Assembly (NCBI GenBank): GCA_033398695.1
Contig: CM065802.1
Coordinates: 77,424,096-77,488,095, forward strand
Direction of reading: 5' to 3'
Source: Orobanche coerulescens
Taxonomy: Eukaryota > Streptophyta > Magnoliopsida > Lamiales > Orobanchaceae
Length of the DNA: 64,000 bases
Positions 32,004 to 43,680 of the stretch are shown one piece after another (position 1 is the stretch's first letter; each line of letters opens with the position of its first letter). The notes under the pieces are model-generated. The model was not told the DNA's origin and did not search any database. It worked only from the letters and a program-made list of their open reading frames with translations. The position numbers and the translations under genes were made by a program.

Positions 32004-34282
32004 GAATATGGTATCGGAGCTTAGGTTGAGAAAACCTAGGCATTTAGGTCGAGTTGGGTCGTGTTTTGGTCGCGTCATTCGAGTTGTCGATTGACTAATA
32101 CTAGAGCCCTGAGTTTTTTTGTTGTTCACTCGGGCTTGTGCGTTATGTGATTTACCAGCGTGGTGCTGGGTTTGTTGTAAACTTTTCCAAATGGCGTTAA
32201 CGAGATTCTCTGGAATGAGATATATTGTGTTCTTGAGTCGAACTGATTTGGCAAAACGTGTGTTTTGAAAATATCTGTATCGAGTATTTCCTTGAGTCGA
32301 GACATGTGCCAGTATCACGGGGAATCGTCGGCTTCACGATCTGTAAGTATTTGGATTTTTGAATTTCACTGAGATTTATTGCCGTTCTAAGTTGATATGT
32401 TTTGAGATTCAGCAGATATCATGCGTTACAGTATGAGATGTCAGAATTGGGACAGGATTGACGATTTGGGAAACTATGATTTTGGAAATCAATATGTCGG
32501 TTAAGTTTTGGAACGGAATTGTGCATTTGGGAGAAATGTTGTGCATGGTTGAAAAAGAACATGTAGTCATTTAGATCATTTTGTGATACATGAAACTGCT
32601 TTTGAGCATTTGAAAATGATACTTTTCAAAATGAATATTTCACGGATGTGTTACGGAAAATGATTTTTGGGCCGAGACCCAATCGATTCTGAAATAGATT
32701 TGTAACTCAGGACTTGGAGTCCGAAAAGAGTTTTCTACTTTTTAAACTTCTTGTAATGCGGAACAAGATACGGGCTGAGACCCTAACGTTTCAAAGGAAA
32801 GCTTTTTTGTTTTCTAAAACTCCCGAGATTTGTAAAACTCTTTATCAATCGTTTATTTATTTTGTTCCTACCTTTTGAGGTTTTGGTTTACTTGTTCAAA
32901 TGAAACTTCTCGGGTAGTCTTTCGGTGTATTTGATTTGTCGATTATTCAATGTTTTGTCATAGCATATTTGAGGTGATCCAGGATGGATTAATAATTGAC
33001 GTTGCGAATGTGAGGAAAAAGGAGTTTTAACAGAATTTTTATATATTGAGATTTTGGAACTCTATCGTGTGGTTTTCCCGATGGAATATAGGTGGATATT
33101 GGTGACGAGCTGAACTGATAAACAGGAGTATGGATATGGTCAAGCATTTGCATAAATCCCATTTTATTTAATCATGTGTATTTGAAAAGAATTTTTATCG
33201 AGAACTTGACACGAGCGAGCCGGTGGGTTCAAAAATTTATTTCGTGGTCTTACCAAAATTTATGTTTTGAGTTCTGAAAATTTTGGGAAGAACTTTTGAA
33301 AATTTGACTTCTTGACGAGGTTGTATGATTTCAAACTGGTTTTGAAAGTATGATTGATATACATACGCATTTGGTGTATAGTACATAACATAGTGAAGTT
33401 GCAAGTGTGACTCACGAACTGGTTATGACATTCCTATGGTACGATGAATAGAGATCCGAACTTTGGTATGGTAGTAGCCCGACTTTACCATAGTGATCTT
33501 CGAATGATTTCTTTGTAAGTGCAGATTTTGGGTTGTTGACCTCATGCTGGTTGTTTTGAGTATCGATTGGTCGTTCCCACTCCATGTATAATTTGTATAT
33601 GTTCGACGGGTTGTGATTGGTTGTTCGTACGCCGAGGGATATGCTCACCAGTCGGGTATGTTTATTGAGATACACTGTATGTGATTGGTGTGTCATTTTG
33701 AGAATGTTATTCTTTCGTATATTTGTTTCTGTGGTTCTGTGTTGATCGTGTTGGAGTTTATCACGTTGATGATATTCTCGATTGTGTTTTGACCTCTGGT
33801 TGGTCATATTGGAATTTATCATGTCTATGATAAATTCGGTTGATTGTTGATCATTGTTGGTGATCATCTGAGCGTTCGGATTTTATGTCAACGTTTCGGG
33901 ATTCGTATCGTTGTTTTGGGTAGTTGTTTCGCAGATGTATTGTATATTATTCGTCTTATCGGAATTGAGACCTGATTATGTAATCAGGCAGACAAGATTT
34001 GATTCGGGCAGATTGTTTCATCCGAAGATGATATATTTTGTTGAGACTCAAGGAATTGTGATTGTAAAGTGTATTGAGACTTTACAGTGAGGTCACTAGC
34101 TAGTATCTCAGGAGATCCTAGGCTTTGCGCATTGGTAAGTATGCTGTTGTGGTTATTCTATAGTGATGATGATTGATCATTGTCGTGATGGTTTTGGGAT
34201 ATTTTGGGTTGAACGGTATGTTTGTTTGTTTTATGACGGATTGCAAGCTTCGAGGACGAAACTTATTTTAAGTGGTGTAGAA
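32004..34282 (+). other. T6 internal region 2 (2279 bp, non-coding)
   Basis: Primer-binding site TGGTATCGGAGC at 32009-32020, hairpin at 33812-33837, degenerate polypurine tract at the end. It reads across the T7b target as GGTTATTCTATAGTG near 34151, the empty site. No gene recognised. Confidence 0.88.
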
Positions 34283-37200
34283 TGTAATATCCGGAATTTC
34301 TACTACTGATGTTTAATATTATTTTATCCGAGTTATGTTGTACAGCGTGGAATCTGTACAGTATGGGTAAAATAATGAAGGACTGAGATGTCAGTATTGG
34401 TATAATTGTTGTATTTGGTCGACAATTGTATTTAAGAATATTATTGGATTCAGTGTTTTTGTTCAGTGTGTCTTATGTTCGTTTTTGGTATGTCGAGACG
34501 TTGGATAAGAATAGCTGAAATTGGCTAAGTGTAACATTATTAGCGCACGCTAATAATCATGAGTAGCGCACGCTATCTGCAGGTTTAGCGCACGCTACGG
34601 ATATAAGATAACGCACGCTAATGCAGTCCGATCACTTTCGGCGCACGTTCTGATAAGTCAACGGATGTTGTAATGTAGTGTTAGCGCACGCTAATGCATG
34701 TTGATTAGCGCACGCTAACTGTATATCGGTCAACAGGAAATCTTGGCTTTATTGGTTGCTTTCGGCATGTGGGGTCACGAGCATCTTCGTGGTAGGTGTA
34801 GACTGTAGCAAGTCAACTGGTATTAGCGCACGCTAAATGTAAGGACTTGCGTACGCTAGACAGTGTAAGTTCCGTACGCTAATGCATGGGCATTACGTAC
34901 GTAAGCACATGTACGAAGCCAGACAGTAGCCTCTGGACTGCGATAGCGCACGCTAACAAAGTCAGTTAGCGCACGCTAAGGCTGTTGCGCACGCTAAACA
35001 TAAGGTTTAGCGTACGCTAGTAATATACTTTATAAAAAGGGACAGAAGGGTGTTATGAAGCATTTCGCCCATTCCTTCCTTGCAACCGAGAGAGAGAGTT
35101 TTTAGAGAGAAGTTTGAGGTCCCAAACACTGAGAGATGATAATCTTTAACAAAGATTAATCTGAGGAACATGGATTAAAGTCTTGTTCTTGAAATTATTG
35201 ATGATTCTTGGAATGAAGTTGATTGTTCTCCTTCATGGTTCGTCTATACAAGGTAATAGTTCTTCACTTTTGGATTTCGTTTGGATTGATTATTGATGTT
35301 CTTGAGTTGATGATAATCATATATTCGAGTTGATGAGCATGATAACGAGTTGGATTACCGTACTAAGTTAGTGTGTTATCAATATATGAGTATTGATATA
35401 TTTCGTATGGTTTTGGAAGGAATTCAAGAGATATGTTGATGTAATTCCCTTCTTCAATTCGGATTTTTGATGTTTTGTCGTTGGTTACTTCGTATGGTGA
35501 CGATTATGGTGGTGCTATTGTGATTCTTGAAGTTATATGAATTGTATGTCGAAGAACATGATGAATAAGGATTTTTAGATGTTAGAACACATCGGATTTT
35601 GTCATTTTATGGATCATGAACGTGAATTCGGATAATTCGTGTTCTTGAAGAACTATTGAATTATATATGTCATGATTATTATGAATAAGAACTGGAAATT
35701 GGAAAGGTTACGTATGACTTTGGAATATGATTATTCATGATAATAACCGGTAAATTGTTCTATGAAGTTACCAAATATGAACAAGAAGGAATCTTGTTGA
35801 TTCGTGTTTAAAGATAAAAGTTGGAATCGAATATGTTATGAAATCCTTAATATCGAGATGAGTTGATCATTGATATGATGGAAGTGTTAAGATGATGCCT
35901 GGAATGCATGCCACTGAACAGCATTAGCGCACGCTAAGCTTACTAGCTAGCGCACGCTAACGGGAGCAATTTAGTGCACGCTACGTTATGCGTTTAACGT
36001 GCGCTAAATAGGCAATCAGTGCAGTATTTTCGTGTTTTGATTATGAATTCATGATGGTTTGATTTGGTTTGTTCTGACTGCTTTTATTCGAGGTTTTTGT
36101 TGAACCGTTGAGTTCGATTGGTTAGTTTTGTCGGTTGTTGATTGTTATCGGATATGTGTTATTTGATTACTTCGATGGGTTGAGATTATTGATTGGTGAT
36201 TATAACCGGATGTTGCGGTCGTGTTCGAGTATGTCCATTGTATTGCTTTTGATCGGGGCTGAGGAGCTCGTAGACAAAGGCAATGTGTTCGGTAGCAGCT
36301 TCGTGGTATCGGTATCGAGACAAGTTATTACTTGCTCAGTTATAATGTTTAATGAATGATTTCAGTTTCATTTCATTTATAATGCATATAACGATGATTA
36401 TTATTTTGAACTCTGGGTATTTGGATTGGATATCGATCTTCCGATTCTGGGAGTTAAATCATAATGTACATGATTTATTTCGGTTATTGGTATATTACGG
36501 TATCGAGGATACATTGTGATAAAGATGAGGATTCAAGTATTTGTGGTTCATGATATGTTTAGATCGTCGAGCGTTGTGGATAATTGTCGATGATGATTGG
36601 ACATCGAGGTTGCTCCCGAAGGACTCGGGGCAAGTATTCCATATTGATTATGGTTTAGTGTTATTTATTTTGGTCTCTTACATTTTCTTTCATGTTGATG
36701 AACGTGTTGATTTGCATATGTGTATGCATATTGTGTTGTTTATGTTGTGTAAATAATTCGATGGGATTATGAGGATCTATGCTGAGGGCGCTGGATCGAA
36801 TGTCCACCATGCGTTGGTTCGACGGGATCATCATGGGGATCTATGCTGAGGGCGCTGGATCGTTGGACAGGTTTTCCACCATGCGTTGGTTCGACGGGAT
36901 CATCATGGGGATCTATGCTGAGGGCGCTGGATCGTTGGATTACCAGTATTGTGTTGATGAAATCTTGTGAATTTGCATCATTGATTTTATCATGTGTTGT
37001 TATTCACATGTGTATTGTTGGTTATCCACCTTATGATGATCTGATAGGATCATCAAAGGGATCTATGCTGAGGGCACTGGATCGTCGGATTTCCATTGAG
37101 TATACATCATTGTTATTGTTGTGAGCATATTGACGTAGTCATATGAGTATGCATTTGTAGGTCTTTTGTTAGGACCGTGTCCGTATGGCATTGATCTGAT

Positions 37201-38063
37201 CTCGGATTAGACTGATATGATTGTCGTGGCACATCATATCTCGAGGTATGTTCCGTATTTCCTTTGTATTTGTCTTTGATGGACAATCGGTTATCGTCTT
37301 GGGATTTGATGATGTTATTCGATGGATCGTATTGGTCAGAAATGGTATATTTCCGTATCGTGAGTTGATGATGATAGTTTGAGAATCTTGAGTATTGTTT
37401 GAGGTACAATACATATATTGTGTTCGAGTTTATTGGTTAATCAATTCCGAGATGCGAACTGTGATAATGATTATTCTGATGAGAATTACTCGAGTAAGTA
37501 AAGTTATGACGGTAAGATTAGGTTGGTCGTATTCTTATGTTGTATTCTCATTGGTATGTAATTATTAATGTATTGTGACGGTTATCATTGTTGGATATTA
37601 TGGCTGACCCCGTCGTGGGATTTCTTTTTAGGTTCTTGGGGTATCGAGCTTGTAGCGGTCGTGAAGAGATGAGCTTCCCGGAGGATACTGGCTAGGACGT
37701 GTTTTGTGCTTTGAGTTTCTTGATTGGTTCTTGTATTCCGCTGCTAGAGTATCTTTATGGTTGGTCTTTTTCCGCTGCGTGAGTATTTTGAAGTGCTCTT
37801 TCGGTATCTGGTAACTGAGATTACTTTGGAAATCGTTTTCTAAACTTTTGTGTGTCGGCTGTTTGGCCTTGCGATTTCAAATGAGTTTTTACGGCAGTTT
37901 TTGTTAAATGGATTTTATAAACCTTTGTGCATTTTTAAGGATGGTACCGTTGTTGGCCTCTTGGGCATTTGTAAATATTTGCGAAAAATTCTTTTAGCCT
38001 TGTGGGTTCCATCTCGGGGCCCACGGCGCTGTAATATTTCCGGTTAAATCTGGGGGTGTTACA
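34283..38063 (+). repeat. T6 LTR copy 3 (3781 bp)
   Basis: Starts TGTAATATCCGG, ends GGGTGTTACA, then GTCGA and T5. Somewhat shorter than copy 2: about 25 bp are missing near 34632 and a stretch is missing near 36690. Palindrome cluster 34539-35017, TATA 35031-35039, minisatellite 36763-36940. Confidence 0.92.
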
Positions 38064-38068
38064 GTCGA
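38064..38068. repeat. Target duplication of T6, right copy (GTCGA)
   Basis: Second copy of the 5-bp host duplication; partner at 1955-1959. Confidence 0.95.
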
Positions 38069-38474
38069 GGGGTTCTCTAAGCTCGCTCGACCGCTGACTC
38101 AGTTGTTGCAGAAGTCAGAGAAGTTTGTGTGGACCGATGAGAGGCAGAAGAGTTTTGAGAAGTTGAAGAAGCGGTTGACGACCACTCCTGTTTTGGCTTT
38201 ACCGAGTGGTAATGAGGGTTTATCAGTTTTTAATGATGCTTCGGGCCAAGGGCTTAGATGTGTACTCATGCAGCACGGGAGGACAATTGCCTATGCTTCC
38301 CGTTCGTTGAAACCGTACGAGTTGAATTACCCTACGCACGATCTTGAGTTGGCCGCAGTTGTATTTGCGTTGAAGATCTGGCGTCATTACTTGTATGGCC
38401 CGTCGTGTCAGATTTTCACCAATCACAAGAGCCTGAAGTATATTTTCACGCAGAAAGAGCTAAATATGAGATAG
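38064..38474 (+). pseudogene. T5 end of reverse transcriptase thumb and Ty3-type RNase H
   Basis: Starts at the right-hand GTCGA copy and continues the T5 frame ([17 protein letters not shown]). RNase H blocks follow: [18 protein letters not shown] with the first Asp, [38 protein letters not shown] with the catalytic Glu, and [19 protein letters not shown]. Here FNDAS and FTNHKSL replace the more usual YCDAS and FTDHKSL, so one acidic residue appears lost (D to N). A TAG at 38472-38474 stands where CAG is expected. The enzyme would degrade RNA in the RNA:DNA hybrid during cDNA synthesis. Confidence 0.85.
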
Positions 38475-39937
38475 AGGAGATGGTTAGAGTTGATTAAGGA
38501 TTACGACCTCGAGATCCTTTATCATCCAGGAAAGGCAAATGTGGTGGCAGATGCCTTGAGCCAGAAATCGGTATCGCTTCGGGCGCTTGAGTTACTTACG
38601 GTCCAGCCAGGACTCCAACGAGAGTTGATGAGGTTGTGCGTTGAGATCGTATTACCAGAGAGTTCCGGGCGGTTAAGTACTCTTGCGATTTCTTCGTCTC
38701 TAGTCGACGACATTAAATCGGGACAGTGGGAAGATCCGATGTTTATTCAGCTTAGAGAGAATGTGGAGAAGGGGAAAGCCCTCGGATTCGTGATACATGA
38801 GGATGATGTGTTGAGATTCCAAGGTCGGTTTTGTGTTCCAAACGACCTAGAATTGAGGCAGAATATAATGAGAGAGGCTCACGCGTCGTCGTACTCAGTC
38901 CATCCGGGATCGAGTAAAATGTATAAAGACTTGAGAAAGAATTTCTGGTGCAATGACATGAAAAATGAGGTAGTTCAGTTTGTGGCTAAGTGTTTGACTT
39001 GTCAACAAGTCAAAATCGAGCATCAGCGACCAGCCGGATTGTTGAAACCACTTCCCGTCCCAGAGTGGAAGTGGGAGGATATCTCGATGGACTTTGTCAC
39101 GAGTTTGCCGAGGACGAAGACCGGAATGAATATGGTGTGGGTGATCGTGGACCGATTGACTAAGTCGGCGCATTTTCTGGGTATCAAGGATACTTGGAGT
39201 CCAGAAAAATTGGCTCGTATTTTATTGCGCAGATAGTGAGACTTCATGGTACGCCGAAGACTATTATTTCAGATAGAGATGGCCGATTTGTATCGCATTT
39301 TTGGCAGGCGGTACATAAGGCATTGGGGACACGGTTGCGTTTGAGTACATCTTTCCACCCCTCAGACCGATGGGCAGTCCGAACGTACCATTCAGACGTT
39401 CGAGGATTTGTTGTGCGCGTGTGTGTTAGACTGGAGTAGTGACTGGGAGGAGCATCTGACCTTGATTGAGTTTACGTATAATAATAGTTGGCACGCGTCG
39501 ATTAAGATGGCACCGTATGAGGCACTTTATGGCCGACGTTGCCGATCACCGATATGCTGGGATGAGCCGTCCGATTTAGTTGGCACCAAGTTGTACCTTG
39601 TTTTGGATACGAGGGTGAAAGTTGAGTTGATTAGAAAGAGAATGTTGGCAGCTCAGAGTCGAAAAAAGTCTTATGCAGATGTTAGGCGTCGACCTTTGGA
39701 ATTTGAGGTGGGAGATCATGTTCTGTTGAGAGTGTCTCTGTCGAAGGGAGTTTTTCGTTTTGGGATAAAGGGGAAGCTCAACCCGAGATATATTGGACCT
39801 TTCGAGATATTGGAGAGAGTTGGCGAGTTAGCGTACCGTTTGGCATTACCTCCGTCATTGAGTCATGTACATAGTGTGTTTCACGTCTCCCAGCTGAGGA
39901 AGTATGTTCCGGACCCGTCCCATGTTATTGATTTCGG
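38475..39937 (+). pseudogene. T5 integrase with two frameshifts
   Basis: After the RNase H tail (LEILYHPGKANVVADALSQK), an H-H-C-C zinc domain is visible (EAHASSYSVHPG ... CLTCQQVK). The catalytic core follows with WEDISMDFVTSLP (first Asp) and IISDRDGRF (second Asp). The third acidic residue lies in the stretch after 39355. The C-terminal part (WHASIKMAPYEALYGRRCRSP, LGPFEILERVG type, HSVFHVSQLRKYV) is typical of gypsy. The frame shifts near 39220 (one base missing) and near 39360 (one base extra). The protein would insert the cDNA into chromosomes. Confidence 0.85.
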
Positions 39938-40129
39938 GACGTGGAGATCGAGAAGGACGTCATGTTCGAAGAGAGGCCCGTTAGAATTTTGGAGCGTCGA
40001 GATAAATAGTTAAGGCACAAAACCATTCCTTTGGTTAAAGTGCAATAGTTGAGGCACGCAGTAGAAGATGCAACATGGGAGTTGGAGGAGGATATGCGTT
40101 CGAGGTACCCCGAGCTTTTTTATTCTTAA
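39938..40129 (+). pseudogene. T5 chromodomain-like integrase tail
   Basis: In the frame starting at 39938, one base off the integrase frame, the pattern is (D)VEIEKDVMFEERPVRILE...LRHKTIPLVKVQ...ATWELEEDM...YPELF. This is the Tekay-type chromodomain tail that steers integration toward marked chromatin in chromoviruses. Two in-frame TAG codons are present: one where CAG is expected after RRDK and one where the conserved Trp (TGG) of VQW is expected. The frame ends at a TAA (40127-40129) just before the polypurine tract. Recognition rests on the spaced TIPLVKVQ and ATWELE blocks. Confidence 0.7.
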
Positions 40130-40150
40130 GTTTCGGGACGAAACTTCTTT

Positions 40151-40164
40151 TTAGAGGGGGAGAA
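40151..40164 (+). promoter_or_regulatory. T5 polypurine tract
   Basis: TTAGAGGGGGAGAA directly precedes the 3' LTR start TGTAATATCC. It is the expected primer site for plus-strand DNA synthesis. Confidence 0.85.
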
Positions 40165-40688
40165 TGTAATATCCATACCTTTCCATTTTTAGCAGTTTCT
40201 ATTTTTGGTGTATGTCTATTTTTATCGACTCGCTTGTAACCGTTTCGACATTTTGAACCTACTTTATTCTTGGATTTTTTCCGTTTGGACGAGTTTTGGA
40301 GATGTTTTTACGTAATTCCATTCTATGTTATGTTTTGCCGTATGAACGTTCGATTCTCATAAGACTTATTCGTTTTCGTTGTTTCTTGGTTTGTATGAGT
40401 TCGTATGATTGAGTTGTTCGTGTTGTGACTTTCGGTTTGTTAATCCGACATCGTATCGTGATTTTCGGACACTTGGGCCATTTTTGTAATTTCCTATAAG
40501 TTTAGGGAATTTCATTTTCTTTGTCGCATTACGGACTCTCCGGTGGTCGGAATTGTATTTTATTTCAACGCTTAGCTCCGTCATCTTGAATATTCCGTGT
40601 TTATGTTTCTGGATTCTGGCCTTGCCTTACATTTCGATTTTAGATCGTCGCAAAGAAGTAATCGATCCAACAAGATCGAAGCTCGCGT

Positions 40689-40991
40689 GAGTAGCGCACG
40701 CTACTCCTTGATTCCTTGCGTGCGCTATCGTTGTGTGGTTAGCATACGCTAACCTGGAGTTTTCAGCGTGCGCTAACGATTTCAGCGTACTGGGCAGTGG
40801 GTGTTCTGAATTCATATCCTGTGCACTGATCATCAGGTAGCGTGCGCTAAGGCTTCCGTAGCGTACGCTATCGGGTAGTATTTAGCACACGCTAAACATG
40901 TCTAGCGCACGCTAGCGATGCCGAGCTGCTTCTGGACTGCTTGCGATCCCCGTTAGCGCGCGCTATGCTTTGATGGTTAGCGTGCGCTAAC
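40689..40991 (+). repeat. T5 U3 palindrome cluster
   Basis: About nine copies of a TAGCG-(CA/TG/CG)-CGCTA inverted repeat, some with longer arms: GAGTAGCGCACGCTACTC at 40689 and GTTAGCGTGCGCTAAC at 40976-40991. The last copy ends about 5 bp before the weak TATA. The same motif is found in T6. Confidence 0.85.
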
Positions 40992-41627
40992 TATGTTTTA
41001 TATTAATAGGACAACAGTCCCCTTTTCCGTCATTTTTCCTTCTCTTCACTTCCATTGGGCGATTCCGACGATTTTAGGGCGAATTGTGGAGACTAATCCG
41101 TGGAGTCTCATTGCAGACCGATTCTTGTGTTCCAAGCTTAGAACATCATCATCTTAATCCATCTTCTCCACTCCAATCCGAGGTATTTTCTTCAGGAACC
41201 CTAACTTTGTAGATTTGGGGGGTTTTCGGGTTTTGGTTGATTAATCTCGAATTATTCATGTGTATTGCGATATTCCTCATCGATTGTTGTTATTGAGTGA
41301 TTCCCAATCTGTTTTCTTCAAGTTAAATCCATAAATTATCGATTCGGGGAGATTTTGCGTAAACCCTCGCCCGTATCGATTAAACGTTTATTGTCATATC
41401 TTGTAATCAGGGTTATGGGTGTATTCCATTCGATTATTGTTGTCCGTTAAGGCTGAGTTATGTTGACCCTTCGTTTAGGAACTGTCGTTTTCCACGCGGA
41501 CCGTTCGTAGTCATTTTTCATTCCCGATTCTTCAAAGATATCTCAAAGGCAAGTACTTTACATTTGTTTACGCGTTATTGTATTGGAATTATGGCCTTTC
41601 GTGGTTGTGTGGATGTATATATGTATG

Positions 41628-41765
41628 TTCACCTAGGGATTGGTCCGACGGGGCCTCTAGGGATACGTTGTCGTGAGTTACGTATCGCGAACTATGGTTA
41701 ACCACCCAGGGATGTCCGACGGGGCTCTGCGGGGTACGGTGGCTGTGAGTCTCGTACCAAGGTTA
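41628..41765 (+). repeat. T5 LTR minisatellite, two copies
   Basis: Two diverged ~65-bp units, each with AGGGAT(TG)GTCCGACGGGG and ending in GGTTAAC or GGTTAAC-like sequence. They lie downstream of the TATA, in R/U5. Confidence 0.65.
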
Positions 41766-42425
41766 ACTTTGAATTATTTTGTTGGGGAAAATGTGTTTTG
41801 TGCTTGTGCACCGTAAAATATTCCGGAATATAAATGATTTCTAAAATGATTTTTGGCGCATATTTTCATCTTATTAGAATGGTAGTTCAAATGGATTGTA
41901 CTTGCACTAGCAGTTGTCGCTAACCCCTTAAATGGGGGAAATAATTTTGTATTTCAGGTACAAGTCTTAGAGACAAGCGAGCACAAGAGCCGTATGAGAA
42001 TGATGGGCAAGCATGATACTGTTCAGTAGTCATTTGTTGGTGTTCCGTTCTGTCGTTTATTATTGATGTCTTGTTTTGGGATTTCTGTATTATGAAATTG
42101 GTTTAAGTACTCGAGTACTTCCTTTTTGAATTTGTTAATGTTGTATTCCCGTTTTGGGAAATGGATTTGATGTCAGATTGTATTTATCGGATTTTAGTCT
42201 TTTATTTGAATGTCGTGGTTTGAGAAATTGTTCTATTGTTAGTGATGTATGTCCTTGTTGTTTGTCGGGTCGGTTTGTTAGCCTGGTGGATTCCAAAGTG
42301 TGGGGTCCACGGCGCTGTAATACACCCTGAACGTCTTGGGGGTGTTACAAAGACAAGACGAGAAAGACAATACAAGACCCGAAAACACACAACTCGACCC
42401 GACAGCCTAGGTTTCCGCAACCTAA

Positions 42426-42437
42426 GCTCCGATACCA
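42426..42437 (-). promoter_or_regulatory. T4 primer-binding site
   Basis: TGGTATCGGAGC on the - strand, then TTAGGTTGCGGAAACCTAGG, nearly the same text as after the T3 primer site. Confidence 0.87.
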
Positions 42438-43369
42438 TATTCTGTAACACCCCCCAAACCACTCGGGAATATTACAGCGCCGCACACCCTCTCCGTGAGG
42501 ATCTACCAGGCTACATACGAAAATAATACATCACATTACATGCTGACATGGCTACATAATGAACTGTTAGACCGATTTGGTCTTGTACACAACATACATA
42601 TCAAGCATACATAACTCTTTCTCACAACTCATACCCACGCATGGGTTAACATACATCAACATTCCCATAAAACGGGAGAATAACACAATGGAGAGACAAA
42701 CAACAGAACTCTACCAAAAACTCAACACTGGTCTTCATGTGATTAGTACCGTCGTCTTCCATCATCCTTCGTAACGATCCTGTGATTCGCTCCTCGACAA
42801 CCTGCAAGTACCTGGACACAATACAGACATCCACCCCCCGAATACTCAGGGGTTAGCAAAACTCCACTGTTTTGCTAGTGTAAGTATAAAATACAAATAC
42901 AAGCCATACACAACATACTCCAAGAACATAATAACCGTGAATATGCTTCCCGAGATAAATCACTTGATCAAGACAGTAAAAATCATAAAAGGTGGGAAAT
43001 AAACCCAAAGTACATCTTACAAGACATTTACGATCTCGGGAGTTTTGAAAACATTTGGGAATTAAGAATTCTCAAGTCTTTCGAAAACGCTTAGGGACAC
43101 AGCCCAAACAAAATTATTTTCCAAAATACAATTCCAGTAACAAGGCACGGGGTCCACGACCCAAATAACGAAGCACGGGGTCCACGACCCAATCATCCAT
43201 AACAACATATTCCCAAGGATTATTCGCGTCCCGTGCTACCAAGCCACGAACCTCAGATGCTCCCGCAGAACATACCCAAGTGAATAACCCAATTGGGAAA
43301 CCATACCAGTTCACATATCACACTGACAACAGTCACACAATCACAACCATACGTACGCTTATAGTTGTC

Positions 43370-43680
43370 CCGGCATCGCACTAGCAAGCTACGAACCTCG
43401 GAGCCTCCACGAGACTTACCCGATTGGACAAACCATGACACGTACATCACACGATTAATCCACACCCATAAGTTATCCCAGCATCGCGCTAACAAGCCAC
43501 GAACCTCGGAGTCCCCGCAAGACATACCCGATGGATAACCCCACAAGTTATCCCCAGCATCGCGCTAACAAGCCACGAACCTCGGAGTCCCCGCAAGACA
43601 TACCCGATGGATAACCCTACGGTCACGCCCGACCCGTACTAGCAAGTACGGATCCCGGAGATTCAACAATCTTACCCGGA
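43370..43680. repeat. T4 LTR minisatellite (~76-bp unit)
   Basis: Three to four units of GCATCGCGCTAACAAGCCAC ... CGAACCTCGGAGTCCCCGCA ... ATACCCGATGGATAACC; the two central units (43481, 43557) are almost identical. Confidence 0.85.

Larger units (their letters stand above)
1960..38063 (+). mobile_element. T6: giant-LTR, gene-less retrotransposon in tandem form (LTR-int-LTR-int-LTR)
   Basis: Three LTR copies (1960-16564 interrupted by T7a; 28134-32003; 34283-38063) and two internal regions (16565-28133 interrupted by T7b; 32004-34282) lie between a single pair of GTCGA duplications. Each LTR is about 3.8 kb. After removal of T7b, both internal regions are 2279 bp. No gag or pol is recognisable. 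LTR ends and primer site match T5, so T6 resembles a LARD (large retrotransposon derivative) of the Tekay-like group that depended on proteins from relatives. The tandem form is best explained by unequal LTR recombination between sister copies after one insertion. Confidence 0.9.
1..42349 (+). mobile_element. T5: Tekay-like Ty3/gypsy retrotransposon, split by T6
   Basis: Only the segments 1-1959 and 38064-42349 belong to this element; everything between is the later insertion T6. Order seen: gag end with two zinc knuckles, retropepsin, reverse transcriptase, (T6), RNase H, integrase, chromodomain-like tail, polypurine tract, 3' LTR. This order, the LTR ends (TGTAATATCC...GTGTTACA) and the tail after integrase fit the Tekay/Del chromoviruses. 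The 5' LTR and most of gag lie left of the window. The reading frame crosses the T6 site exactly once one GTCGA copy is removed (YYRRFV then EGFSKL), which proves that the two parts are one element. The 3' LTR abuts AAGAC (42350-42354), the presumed target duplication in T4; its partner is outside. Confidence 0.88.
40165..42349 (+). repeat. T5 3' LTR (2185 bp)
   Basis: Begins TGTAATATCCATACC and ends GGGGGTGTTACA. It holds a cluster of TTAGCG-NN-CGCTAA inverted repeats (40689-40991), a weak TATA (TTTATATTAA, about 40996-41005) and a two-copy ~65-bp repeat at 41628-41765. It contains no ORF that looks real. The paired 5' LTR is outside the window, so its age cannot be judged here. Confidence 0.88.

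Noticed and set aside
36779..37124. Small repetitive ORFs with MLRALDR and AEGAGSLD
   Set aside because: They lie in the LTR minisatellite and recur in each LTR; not genes.
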